Positions 1 to 11,898 of a stretch of 64,000 nt of DNA are shown piece after piece; the first letter of the stretch is position 1; each line of letters starts with the position of its first letter. The stretch is from Brienomyrus brachyistius (lineage: Eukaryota; Chordata; Actinopteri; Osteoglossiformes; Mormyridae). Both the position numbers and the translations under genes were made by a program. The notes beneath the pieces are model-generated. The model did no database searches and was not told the origin of the DNA. It saw nothing but the letters and a program-made list of their open reading frames with translations. The stretch is taken from contig NC_064552.1 of the NCBI RefSeq assembly GCF_023856365.1, positions 682,001 to 746,000 on the forward strand, written 5' to 3'.

Positions 1-182
1 GGAACATGCATTAGATGTGCCCTAACCTAGTGAGATCACAGGTACTGTAGCTGCTCTGCCCAGCAACACTGGTGACATTTTCCTCTTTTCAAAGCAGACG
101 CTCGGTCTTAGCAGACATTGCATACCTGCTTGGCCTAATTTTCTCCCTAGGAGTCATCCTTCTTAAATAAATTAAACTCCAC

Positions 183-262
183 TGCAGCTCAGGTGGGTGG
201 GGCAGCTCAAGTGGGTGGGGCAGCTCAAGTGGGTGGGGCAGCTCAAGTGGGCAGGACAGCAT
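183..262. repeat. 19-bp tandem repeat, about 4 copies
   Basis: Repeats of GCAGCTCAAGTGGGTGGGG, followed by two TGCATGGTGGGCGGG-like units to about 296. Confidence 0.8.
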
Positions 263-1074
263 GGTGGGCGGGCCTGCATGGTGGGCGGGGCAGCGAACGT
301 CAGCTGGGGCCCTGCACATTTGGGTCCAGCGTAAAATCACTATGGACAAAATAACAAGCAATTGTTTCGGAAGCACTTGTGGGACACACTGGGGCCCAGA
401 GAAACAGCGAGCCCTACGGAGGATCGATGGGACAGGTGGTCGGGAAGCTATTGATATAGTAGTTTAAATTAAAAAGCAAGAAATCCAGCTTCGTGATACA
501 GGTCCCCGGTTTGTATTTTCCGGGCTCTGACTGATGGAGCTACAGACCAGCAAAATGCTGAGACCTTGCTTCCCAGTTCCAGGCAAACGGCGCCATGTCT
601 GTAGTCCCCAAGTGGCTTCACTGAGGGCAAAATGCCAGCATGGGCCAGCTGCACAATAGGGCTTCTCTGACAAAAAAGCTTCTTGCAAATGGAAAGAAAC
701 ATTTAATGCAAATTTATTTAGGAAACTCTACAGAATCAAACCATACCCAACTGTGTAAGTCCTAAATACCCCTGGTCATCGCTCTAGTTTGAGAGATGGA
801 ACTTCAGTGTTAAACAGGTTACATTTTTAGTTCTCTGGTATGTTTTTAACAGTTTCGGAGGCAAAAACCAAACCAAAGCTAAATTGATATGATAGAAGCT
901 AGAGGCAAGTGCCTGTTGTTAGCTGCTAATTTTTTAATGGCTTATTAGTTTAGCATTACCGAATTACGCTTTGAAGTTAGTGGACTAGCAGTTATCGAAG
1001 CGAAGTCTTCGGTTAGCTGTGCCCACTGCTGCCCAAAATTGACATCATAATTCAGCAGAGCTCGCTGTTTTGTT

Positions 1075-1312
1075 CAGTGTGCCGCTCAGTGAGCTCAGGC
1101 TCTGTGTCTGTCATCAGAAGGTTGCTAGTTCAAGCCCAGCCTTGGCACATCTGCAGCAGTCAGTGTAAGGCCTTCACCCCCAGGTCCTTGGGCACTGCTG
1201 TGGGTGGCTGCCCTTCACAGCCGGCTTGCTTTCATCTCCAGAGAGTACGTTGGGGTCAGCATAAAAAGAATTTTCCCATGGGGATCAATAAAAATATCAA
1301 TTATTATTATTT
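1075..1312 (+). mobile_element. tRNA-derived SINE-like element
   Basis: A box A-like TGCCGCTCAGTGAGC and box B-like GGTTGCTAGTTCAAGCCC lie about 35 bases apart. A body with TAAGGCCTTCACCCCCAG follows, then a fish-type tail TTCCCATGGGGATCAATAAA ending in ATTATTATT. Box and tail spacing fit a tRNA SINE; the family is not named. Confidence 0.6.
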
Positions 1313-3204
1313 GTTTGCATGCATGTACGTGTTTAGAAATGAGGAGGGGGGGGGGCAAAAAATCTTGCACTGGGACCAGTGTCACTGCTTGGAAGAGCAG
1401 GTGACTCTGGAAAGGAGTCTGGAAAATGTGTCAGTTCTCTGTCACCGTTGTCCTCTAGGCCACTGTCACCTGCCTGTTTGCTGCTGCGGCTGCAGTTTGC
1501 TAAGGACAGAAATCCACAGGTGGATTGACTGCTATGGAGTTTGCAGCAGCCGTACCGAAGGGGCATCAAGCTGCAAAGCATCAAGCTGCAAAGCATCACG
1601 CGTGGCGCGGGACCTGTGAAGTCTGTTTATATTGGTCACCTTGGCAACCACACAAACATCTGAGGCATAGCTGAAGTATATTTAAAAAAAAAATGTTTGA
1701 TCTGGCTCAGATTAGCAGTTTGGCGGTACAGTGAGATACAGCTTTGCAGTGTAAACATTCCTGTCCGTTTGTTCACCAGGCATTGAGAGGGAAACTCTGT
1801 TATTCAGTTATCAGCTCTGATCTCGATGCCTTTCCAAATTACATGACCCTTTTATCACAGTTTATTTGTTGGCCAGAGACATTCCAGAGCCAACAGCCTG
1901 TCTCTGGAACTGCTGCACACACTGGCATTGCCGCACGCTCTACAACTGCTGCATGCACTGGAATTGGAGCTGCCATTCTGCAGTGTTCGTCTGAGCTCCT
2001 GGGGACTCCGCTGGACCCTTTCTCTAAGCCCTAAGCAGATGTGCTGTGGGACACAGATGGTCCGCAGCTGTGGGGGGGCTACTCTTCTAGGCATAAGAAG
2101 CTTTAGCAGGTGTGTGCTGGTGTGGGATAGCCAGCCTGAACGGTGGACATATGTCACAGTCATTATGAATGCACTCGTTAGCCACAATCCCTCTGCAGGA
2201 TGTATGACAGCCCTCGTTGTTTCACTTTGTGGTGCTCTGTCTCTCACTTCCTTCTAGTTCTTGGAATGGGTAGCAAGTCTCCTCTCTGGCCTTTTTCAAA
2301 TCTTGCGAAATGAGTCAATAGGTAATTCCTGGGAGATGGGTGCTGAGTCATCGAGACCTTGTCGCTGGCTCTTGGGAGCCCCAAGGGCCATTTCCTGATA
2401 GGTTGCTGGAGTCTCTCCAATCATTATGATAGGCTGCTGGACTCTCTACACTGATTATGATAGGCTGATATTACCGGTTTGTAGGCAGGGCCTGCTCACT
2501 GCACCAAGCTCTGCTTCTGCACCAAAGATATCTGTGGAGGAAGAGCTTGCAGATCCTCCCCCCTATTCTAACAGGCTGTCCTGTTCATGTAGAGCTCATG
2601 TGATCAGAGTGGAAATTCCGCTCCCTGTAGCTTGTCCCAGCATGAATCATGCAGAGCACTGAACACCCTCGCCAGAGGCGTGGAAACCTCTTTCCAGCCC
2701 TCACTCCATTCTCCATCTCCATCTGTTCAGTGATGGCATTCTAATAGGCACCATTTTTTTCACTGCCTTGTTGATACGCGTCATGCTGTTAACTCGGTTC
2801 ACGTGCCTGAGGGATAAACAAAACAGTCTGCTCTCCAGGTTACTGTTGAGGTGCAGATAGGAGTCAGAGATACAGAGATGGCTAAATAAACACCCTCCAC
2901 GGGTGTCTTCTGCCCGCCATGAGGACTTATTGTGAGATATCCACGGTGTCACAATGCCGGTTTCCTCAGCAGCAAAGACCCTGATCTGGACAACAAAGCA
3001 TGGCAAGGAAACCAGGCTCTGCCCAGAGCGGACAGGTTCTCAGGTGTCCCTGTAACCTCATCCCTGACAGACACAATGCCATCCCCGATCTAAACAGCAT
3101 TGCAGAGCCCTCACAAGAAACACGAGAGGCAAGCTGAAGGAGCAGAGACCCAGAAGGATCTAACTTGGGTCCCAGATGCCTTCTCAGATGTGTGCTCTGG
3201 CCCA

Positions 3205-3640
3205 GGTGCGTGGCGGTGCATGGTGTCGCAGGGTGGGGCAGGGTGATGCGGGATGGTGTTTGGCAGTGCATGGTGTCGCAGGGTGGCACAGGGTGATGCG
3301 GGATGGTGTTTGGCACCGCAGGGTGATGCATGGCATTGCAGGGTAGCGAAGGGTGATGCATGGTATCGCAGGATGGTGCAGGGTGCTGCATGGTATCACA
3401 GGGTGGGGCAGGGTGGTGCAGGGTGATGCAGGATGGCATTTGGCGGTGCAGGGTGGAGCAGCATGGCACAGGGTGATGCAGGATGGCATTTGGCTGTGCA
3501 GGGTGGAGCAGCATGGCGCAGGGTGATGCAGCATGGCATTTGGCGGTGTAGGGTGGCGCAGGGTGGAGCAGCATGACGCAGGGTGATGCAGGATGGCGTT
3601 TGGTGGTACAGGGTGGTGCAGGATGGAGCAGGGAGGTGTC
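3205..3640. repeat. G-rich imperfect minisatellite
   Basis: Variable units built on GCAGGGTGATGCAGGATGGC and GGTGTTTGGC words, irregular period. Open frames on the minus strand are repeat by-products. Confidence 0.8.
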
Positions 3641-4241
3641 GGGCAGTTCCTAAAGAATCTCACTGGTCCATTTAATCTATTTAGCAGTCAGCCAGTCCCT
3701 GGAGCAGCTGAGGTTAAGGGCCCGTCCTCAGGGGCCCAATGGTGCCATCGCTATTCCAGCCGCAGGGTTTGACCTTCCCACCAGTCATAACCCCTCAGTC
3801 ACACACCACCACAGTGCCACTGGGGTCACAGCTGTGGCTTTGATTGATGGGGGGGTGGGAGGGTCACAGTAATCATCTACTGCTTTTCAGCCAGCCATCC
3901 ACCCTTAAACATGACAAAGTCTCCACCCGCCTTTGCTTTGAACAACCTGATCCATTCTCTGTGAGTGAATACATCAAAGCATTACCTTTAGCGAAGAACA
4001 CTCAGATTTTTGTTAAGGGTGCAGGATGTCCTTCAGGAACCTCTCGCTTTGCAGGCACACCAAATATATACCAAATAAGGCAACAGCAGCCTGCTCTGCT
4101 CTCTCTCTAGATCCAGGGGCATGGCCTCCCATACATCTGTCACATCCGTTCTCTGGCACAGCACAGCCAATCAGAGCTGGACTGAGTCCTCACCTATTGC
4201 CTGGGGCAGCGGTGTCATCCAGGGGGCTTTAAAAAGCCTGT

Positions 4242-4633
4242 ACTAATATCTATAGAGCACACAGCCATGCTCACTGAACACAGCATGGCAATACTGTGCT
4301 AATATCTATGGAGCACACTGCCATGCTCACTGAACACAGCATGGCAATACTGTGCTAATATCTATGGAGCACACTGCCATGCTCACTGAACACAGCATGG
4401 CAATACTGTGCTAATATCTATGGAGCACACAGCCATGCTCACTGAACACAGCACGGTAATACTGTGCTAATATCTATGGAGCACACAGCCATGCTCACTG
4501 AACACAGCACGGTAATACTGTGCTAATATCTATGGAGCACACAGCCATGCTCACTGAACACAGCACGGCAATACTGTGCTAATATCTATGGAGCACACAG
4601 CCATGCTCACTGAACACAGCATAGAAATCCTGT
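4242..4633. repeat. 56-bp minisatellite, 7 copies
   Basis: Units begin CTAATATCTATGGAGCACAC and end GGCAATACTGTG, differing at a few sites. Confidence 0.9.
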
Positions 4634-5111
4634 CTGTAGAGCTGCTCAGACCCTTTTATTACTGCCCCATTGATAGTGTGCTAACATACTGTCTGATATC
4701 AGGGTATCCAAATTGCGTAGAGTCAGATCGGAAAAGTCTCCGGTGGGTTATAAGAACCTCCGAAAGGATCAGCGGACTCACCCTGCCCTCTCTGGAGGAC
4801 ATTTTCAGAACCCGATGCCTCTATAGAGCTATTAACATCGCGAAAGATGTAACCCACCCCTGTCACCATCTGTTTACTCTCTTACCTTCTGTAAGAGACG
4901 CTTCAGAGCTCTCAAAGTCTGGACCTCTAGATTTACGGACAGCTTTTATCCAAAAAATAAATCTAGACATTGCCCCCCCACTGTTTTACATCCCACTGTT
5001 TTACATTCAGCTGCACTAAATATGCAATAATGGGACAATTTCTGCAACATGATCTAGGAGATACTTTTAATCTCATTATTGTCTTAGATGTTGGTTTTTA
5101 TGTATTTATTA

Positions 5112-5400
5112 TGTGTGTAGGTCTGTATGTGTGTATATGTGTGTACATGTGTGTGTATGTGAGTACATGTGTGTGTATGTGAGTACATGTATGTGTGTGT
5201 GTGTGTGTGTGTGAGTACATGTGTGTATGTGAGTACATGTGTGTATATGTGTGTACATGTGTGTGTATGTGTGTACATGTGTGTGTATGTGAGTACATGT
5301 ATGTGTGTGTGTGTGTGTGTGAGTACATGTGTGTATGTGAGTACATGTGTGTATATGTGTGTACATGTGTGTACATGTATGTATATGTGAGTACATGTCT
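5112..5400. repeat. Compound (TG)n/TGTA microsatellite
   Basis: Mixed GTGTGTATGTGAGTACATGT words; open in several frames on both strands because the unit lacks stops. Confidence 0.9.
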
Positions 5401-7322
5401 GTGAGGGGGGGCTTCTGGGACAGCAGGCAGTGTTCAGGGCAGAACGACAGCACTGGGAGACAGGCTGTGTGAGGGGGGGCTTCTGGGACAGCAGGCAGTG
5501 TTCAGGGCAGAATGACAGCACTGGGAGACGGGCTGTGTGAGGGGGGGCTTCTGGGACAGCAGGCAGTGTTCAGGGCAGAACGACAGCACTGGGAGACGGG
5601 CTGTGTGAGGGGGGGCTTCTGGGACAGCAGGCAGTGTTCAGGGCAGAACGACAGCACTGGGAGACGGGCTGTGTGAGAGGGGGCTCCTGGGACAGCAGGC
5701 AGTGTTCAGGGCAGAACGACAGCACTGGGAGACGGGCTGTGTGAGGGGGGGCTCCTGGGACAGCAGGCAGTGTTCAGGGCAGAACGACAGCACTGGGAGA
5801 CGGGCTGTGTGAGAGGGGGCTCCTGGGACAGCAGGCAGTGTTCAGGGCAGAACGACAGCACTGGGAGACAGGCTGTGTGAGAGGGGGCTTCTGGGACAGC
5901 AGGCAGTGTTCAGGGCAGAACGACAGCACTGGGAGACGGGCTGTGTGAGGGGGGGCTCCTGGGACAGCAGGCAGTGTTCAGGGCAGAACGACAGCACTGG
6001 GAGACGGGCTGTGTGAGAGGGGGCTCCTGGGACAGCAGGCAGTGTTCAGGGCAGAACGACAGCACTGGGAGACGGGCTGTGTGAGGGGGGGCTCCTGGGA
6101 CAGCAGGCAGTGTTCAGGGCAGAACGACAGCACTGGGAGACGGGCTGTGTGAGGGGGGGCTTCTGGGACAGCAGGCAGTGTTCAGGGCAGAACGACAGCA
6201 CTGGGAGACGGGCTGTGTGAGAGGGGGCTCCTGGGACAGCAGGCAGTGTTCAGGGCAGAACGACAGCACTGGGAGACGGGCTGTGTGAGAGGGGGCTTCT
6301 GGGACAGCAGGCAGTGTTCAGGGCAGAACGACAGCACTGGGAGACGGGCTGTGTGAGGGGGGGCTCCTGGGACAGCAGGCAGTGTTCAGGGCAGAACGAC
6401 AGCACTGGGAGACGGGCTGTGTGAGAGGGGGCTCCTGGGACAGCAGGCAGTGTTCAGGGCAGAACGACAGCACTGGGAGACGGGCTGTGTGAGAGGGGGC
6501 TTCTGGGACAGCAGGCAGTGTTCAGGGCAGAACGACAGCACTGGGAGACGGGCTGTGTGAGGGGGGGCTCCTGGGACAGCAGGCAGTGTTCAGGGCAGAA
6601 CGACAGCACTGGGAGACGGGCTGTGTGAGAGGGGGCTCCTGGGACAGCAGGCAGTGTTCAGGGCAGAACGACAGCACTGGGAGACGGGCTGTGTGAGGGG
6701 GGGCTCCTGGGACAGCAGGCAGTGTTCAGGGCAGAACGACAGCACTGGGAGACGGGCTGTGTGAGGGGGGGCTCCTGGGACAGCAGGCAGTGTTCAGGGC
6801 AGAACGACAGCACTGGGAGACGGGCTGTGTGAGGGGGGGCTTCTGGGACAGCAGGCAGTGTTCAGGGCAGAACGACAGCACTGGGAGACGGGCTGTGTGA
6901 GAGGGGGCTCCTGGGACAGCAGGCAGTGTTCAGGGCAGAACGACAGCACTGGGAGACGGGCTGTGTGAGAGGGGGCTTCTGGGACAGCAGGCAGTGTTCA
7001 GGGCAGAACGACAGCACTGGGAGACGGGCTGTGTGAGGGGGGGCTCCTGGGACAGCAGGCAGTGTTCAGGGCAGAACGACAGCACTGGGAGACGGGCTGT
7101 GTGAGAGGGGGCTCCTGGGACAGCAGGCAGTGTTCAGGGCAGAACGACAGCACTGGGAGACGGGCTGTGTGAGAGGGGGCTTCTGGGACAGCAGGCAGTG
7201 TTCAGGGCAGAACGACAGCACTGGGAGACGGGCTGTGTGAGGGGGGGCTCCTGGGACAGCAGGCAGTGTTCAGGGCAGAACGACAGCACTGGGAGACGGG
7301 CTGTGTGAGAGGGGCCTCCTGG
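5401..7322. repeat. 68-bp minisatellite, about 28 copies, with higher-order structure
   Basis: Units contain GGGACAGCAGGCAGTGTTCA and CACTGGGAGACGGGCTGTGT. Two variable sites (GGG or GAG in the G run; TTCTGG or CTCCTGG) define four unit types, whose order repeats every ten units in the second half. Confidence 0.95.
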
Positions 7323-8579
7323 GGCAGCAGGAGACGTTTAGGGTTTTGCCTAGAACCACAGGTCAGTGCTGCTCACAGTTAATAATCTGAACTTGTTTTT
7401 GTTTTAGTATAATGGTCTGATTTAGGGCCACTGGAAACACAGAGATATCCTAGTAGAATCAGAAAGCCCAACACTTTAAAGGTGCCCCTAAATGTGATAA
7501 ATAATAAAGTAAAGCTCAGTTTGGGGGGGGGGGGGCAAAGGTGACAGTTAACATAAAAGTACTACATGGAATTTACTGCCGACTGAAGTGTACTCTGTCA
7601 GATCTTTTTACCTTTTTCGGTTGGAGGGGATAATGCTATATCGGTTTATACAATGTGTTAGTGCTTGTGATGGTTCTATTAATAGGGCTGGTTATAGGTT
7701 ACCATGTTTTACATTGAGCTATTGGGTTATACTCATTAACATATAAACCCCGTATTCATAGAACACAGTGACATCCGGCATTTCTCAAAGAAAGCAGAAG
7801 TATAAAAATGTGTGTCTGATTTGGGGAAGAACTCTTGTCCTGGTAAGTGTACCAGACATGTTCATCTTTTGTCCTACAGGGTAGGATGAGTCAATGTAAA
7901 ACTGTGTCTTTGGGGCTGAGGTATTGCATCTGATATGAACAGACAGCAGGGGATAGATACCAATGCAGCAGACATTGCCAAGGAAACGTAACCAAACAGC
8001 AAACAGGCTTAGGGGATCGATACCAAACCAAACTGTAAATACAACATACAGCAAGAAACACCAAGAATAAGTATGGGAATAAATGCCAAAAAGCCTGACT
8101 GCATAGACGTGCGGGTGCATTTCGGATGGGAAGTGGGTTGTTGGCAGGGGCGAAGAAAAATATCACACCAGAGCGCTCTCAGCTTTTGCCAAATGCACGT
8201 TGAGGTGGAGGAACCTCTACAGGGCCGTTTTTTTTTTTTTTTTTATTTAGGACAGAGTAAAAATATTCGTGAGGACTTAATTTTCTATTTACATCTTAGA
8301 AGAAACATATTTAACTGGCCCACATCAAAATAATCCTGCCTTTGTTGTTTTAACTGTCTGATCGTGTACTACTGCTATTTATCGGTCTGACGCAACAGGT
8401 TACTGGACAAACACATCTGACCACTAAATAAATATACGTGTATGTAAATACGCCTGGATCGTTTGACGGATACGCGTAGAAATACGTTTTATTTAAAATG
8501 ACGTATACTGTAAATGAGAAGGAGAATTACTACACTAGATCTAAGTGATTCCTGGTTCTTTGGTATTGCTGCATGTTTT

Positions 8580-9320
8580 TCTTGCTCCGGAAGTTGGTGT
8601 TTTTTACTCGGCCTCCGGGGGGCTTCCCTCGAGTAGAGGGGATTCCGATCCCACCCCCGTCGCGTGACCGAGGTTTCCTCTTCGCGGGAGCAGATCCCAA
8701 AGCCCCGAGGAACCTCCATCTCTTCCTGAAAAGGAGGAAATGAAGTCGTTCCCGAGATCGCGCGCGTCACTGTTGATTAATACGGGCAAAAGAGGGCGCT
8801 CCCCAAGAGTGCGACCCCCGCGTGCCGCCCACCCCGCGTTTCCATGCCAACTAGCTCGGGGCCAGCGGGGGCTTCCGCCGCTTCCCAGCTGAAGAGGGGG
8901 CTCCGTGTGCCAGTCTCGGGACACGCTCGTTTTGAAATTTATTTCTGTCCTGCGGAGATAAGTGCGCGTTGCTGCGGGGAGGTGAGTGTTTAAAACGGAG
9001 TTTGCGGTTTGGGGAGCCTTTAAACATGAAACCCCCTCCGCGGTAGGGGCTTGGCGCGCATTACTGAGCATTCCTATAGTGCAAACGGAGCATACAGGGA
9101 GTTAAAGAGCCCCGAGATGGCGGCGTCTCCGAGCTGGGATCGATGGCACGGTCCTTGTAATCCACCTAAACCCAGCAGTAAACCCGCATTGATCCTAACC
9201 GGCCTGAAGGGGCGCGGCTCCCTGCAGCCTCCGCAACAGGATCTTTATGGAGCTGAAATGACGGCAATAAATCCCGAACGGTGTTGGGTCAGAACCGCCG
9301 GGCTGGACCGGGGCTGACTC
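8580..9320 (+). promoter_or_regulatory. CpG-rich segment, candidate ENTPD1 promoter and non-coding first exon
   Basis: This stretch is much richer in CpG than the AT-rich DNA on both sides. It contains a strong donor-like GAG/GTGAGT at 8980-8986 and a YY1-like AGATGGCGGC at 9115-9124. It lies 2.5 kb upstream of the first ENTPD1 coding exon, which begins with an acceptor and so needs an upstream exon. ORFs here on either strand look like by-products of the GC content. Assignment to ENTPD1 is inferred from position only. Confidence 0.4.
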
Positions 9321-11120
9321 ACAAACCTCACATCTTGCGCTTGTAGTGTATGAAGTTTCAGCATTCAAAAGTCACTTTTCTAATACGGTATATGAGCCAT
9401 TCTTTAATTGCAATGAAAACTGAGGTGGATAAATTTTGAAAAGTCTGTTTCATTAATTCCTGATCCCTAAACTAAACCACCCACATTATCTTGACGCCTC
9501 CTAATGCCTCCTTAATGCCTCATAAAAGCATAAATGCTTAATTCCACATATAATTTTATATACTTTAATGTGACAAACTGACCAAAACTTAGAACATTTA
9601 AAATATATTAAATATTATGTGGAATTAAGCTCTTAATTTTGAAACGTTTTGTTCAGTTTGTCACTCGTGTCATGAGGCATTAATTTTGCCACCTCTATTA
9701 TTCCTCAGTGTGCCTGTATTTAATGACAACTAAAGTAAGATACTCATAGTAAAGTCAATACTTCAGAAATAGCAAACACTTTGTCATAACTGAACTCTAA
9801 CACCATGGACGCCATGTAACAACAGTGACAGAACAAGTGATTTTATTTTACAAAATGGAAAAATTGTCAGACAAAATATTAACCAAGATCTAATTTCCTT
9901 ATTAATTGTTGCGATCATCGATGACATTAACACTAGCCACTGGTGTCACAGGTGTGGCGTAACACCACTGACGTTCCGATTACATTTTTGAATGGTTATT
10001 CAAATTAATTGCGTAACACCAGTGACACGTAGAAGGTGCACGATAAGCAAAAATAAATTTGTTTGGACTCATCTTTCTCAGTCACTCAGATGCTTCCTCT
10101 ACGATGACTCCCGGCCAAAGGAAGCCGTTTGAAGCAGCAAGATCCACTGTGTTAAAATGAGTCTTTGGATAACAGCAGTGACCAAAATGGCTGCAAGAAA
10201 TGTATCTTAATTAATTAAAAATAAATTACGTATTTTACATATGAAGTAGTACAAGTAGTGCAGTGTTAATTATATGTATAATAAAAATTGAACTGTTTTG
10301 TGCAATTTTATATACCTTATACCTTAAAATAATGAGCGGAATGTATTCTTAAATCAGACATTTACTGTGTGGATGCACAGGCCGGACAGTTTATCAGGCC
10401 TGTAACCTCTGGCATGATTTCCACTCCAAATGGACAATAGCCTTTTCTGGACAAGCTGTATTCTGTTAGCTGGGTTTGCGTAAGGCAGAAACATTTAGGA
10501 AAATTAATAAATATTGAATCAAAGTACAAATATTTTGAGCTACTCATGTTGCATAGTATACCTTCCAATGAGGCGTGATCTTTCTCACAGTTAATACATC
10601 GACCTTCCCTTGGCTGCACTCAGTAATGCTACATTTCCTGTTTAGTTTTTTCATTTATTTATTCAACTCTGAGATAAAACTAAGAGACCGCTTCATTTTT
10701 TTTTTATCTGCATTTTTAAATCCTGGTTTAATCCTGGTTCTGTGAGGCTACACTGTGAGGCCACACTGTGAGGCCGGCTGCTTCCAGGCTCAAAGTTTCT
10801 AAGACAGCAGTACACAAAAACAGGGTGAAGTAGGAGTCACTGGCAGTGACCAAAAAGAGTTTCTGGTTGACCTGATTTGTGGCTGTTTTTGCAGTTAGTG
10901 CAGGGGTGTAAGACCTGAACATCGTGGGACAGCATCTGCCTGGGTCTCCATTTACGGCCCTGTCTGCTCCCCTCCCTCCCTTCCTGCAGAGCTGGGCTGT
11001 AGGTCCCAAACATTAATGTGCTGTTAAACGTGCCGTGTCAGGTGCACCATAAACATCTCTCCACTGAGCAGAAGCCAGTCGCTTCTGCAGCCTGATAATC
11101 TGCCTGTTAAATTTTCAGCT
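9321..11120. other. AT-rich non-coding stretch
   Basis: Apart from the inverted-repeat element, this holds only short random frames; 9900-10040 has repeated GCGTAACACCAxTGAC words. Probably an ENTPD1 5' intron or flank. Confidence 0.5.
9511..9684. repeat. Inverted-repeat element, MITE-like
   Basis: Three words occur in both orientations: TTAATGCCTCAT (9512-9523, inverted at 9672-9683), GCTTAATTCCACATA (9536-9550, inverted near 9616-9630) and GTGACAAACTGAnCAAAAC (9570-9588, inverted at 9646-9664). No coding content. Confidence 0.5.
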
Positions 11121-11622
11121 GTGGGAGGCTGTTGCCCTCTGGCGTGGCCCATCAGTCTTTGTCCCCTCAGTATGGCCCCATCAGGCTGTTGCCCTCCGGC
11201 GTGGCCCATCAGTCTTTGTCCCCTCAGTATGGCCCCATCAGGCTGTGGCCCTCTGGCGTGGCCCATCAGTCTTTGTCCCCTCAGTATGGCCCCATCAGGC
11301 TGTTGCCCTCCGGCGTGGCCCATCAGTCTTTGTCCCCTCAGTATGGCCCCATCAGGCTGTGGCCCTCCGGCGTGGCCCATCAGTCTTTGTCCCCTCAGTA
11401 TGGCCCCATCAGGCTGTGGCCCTCCGGCGTGGCCCATCAGTCTTTGTCCCCTCAGTATGGCCCCATCAGGCTTTGTTCCCCCAGTATGGCCCCATCAGGC
11501 TGTGGCCCTCCGGCGTGGCCCATCAGTCTCTGTCCCCTCAGTATGGTCCCATCAGGCTTTGTTCTCCCAGTATGCCCCCATCAGGCTGTGGCCCTCCGGC
11601 GTGGCCCCATCAGGCTTTGACC
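11121..11622. repeat. 57-bp minisatellite, about 9 copies, upstream of ENTPD1 coding exon 1
   Basis: Units carry GTATGGCCCCATCAGGCTGT and GGCGTGGCCCATCAGTCTTT. The period is 19 codons, so frames stay open on both strands; there is no sign of a protein. Ends about 150 bases before the exon. Confidence 0.9.
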
Positions 11623-11772
11623 TAGACTTTGGAAACCTGCAGACATGCCATCTCCTTCATGTCATTGCTGCATAGATATTAACCTGCCTTCCCAAACAGA
11701 TGTAAGCATCTTGCTGTAGCAGATTCTTTCATCTTGATGTTTTTCCCTGGTTGGTTTATTTACCTTTCAGAG

Positions 11773-11898
11773 ATGAAGATGAAGAACCCTTGGCACCGGC
11801 CGCTGATCATCGGCATCGCCATCGTCTTCGCTGTGGCCGTGATTGGCATGGTGACCACTGGCGTCATTCAGAACAGACACATCGGACAGAAGTACAAG
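11773..11898 (+). CDS. ENTPD1: ENTPD1 coding exon 1 (N-terminal membrane anchor)
   Basis: Encodes 42 residues: a short basic cytoplasmic start (MKMKNPWHR) and a hydrophobic anchor. The acceptor TTTCAG ends at 11770, two bases before the ATG, so an upstream exon contributes 5' UTR or a few extra codons. The donor AAG/GTAGCC follows at 11899, phase 0. Confidence 0.85.

Larger units (their letters stand above)
1..8579. other. 5' flanking DNA with tandem arrays, no gene recognised
   Basis: No ORF here resembles a known protein. Open frames lie in repeats or are short. The stretch holds a 19-bp array, a SINE, a 24-27-bp-type array, a 56-bp array, (TG)n and a 68-bp array, listed separately. 7330-8579 is AT-rich with a G run at 7508-7522 and a T run at 8229-8243. 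Confidence 0.6.

Noticed and set aside
3184..3663. Minus-strand ORFs of 159-202 codons rich in His, Pro and Cys
   Set aside because: Translations of an irregular G-rich minisatellite with no flanking gene structure.
8604..9071. Minus-strand 155-codon ORF in the CpG-rich segment
   Set aside because: No recognisable homology; GC-rich promoter-like DNA often lacks stops by chance.
11024..11675. ORFs of 126-184 codons
   Set aside because: 57-bp array with a frame-preserving period; not linked by splicing to ENTPD1.
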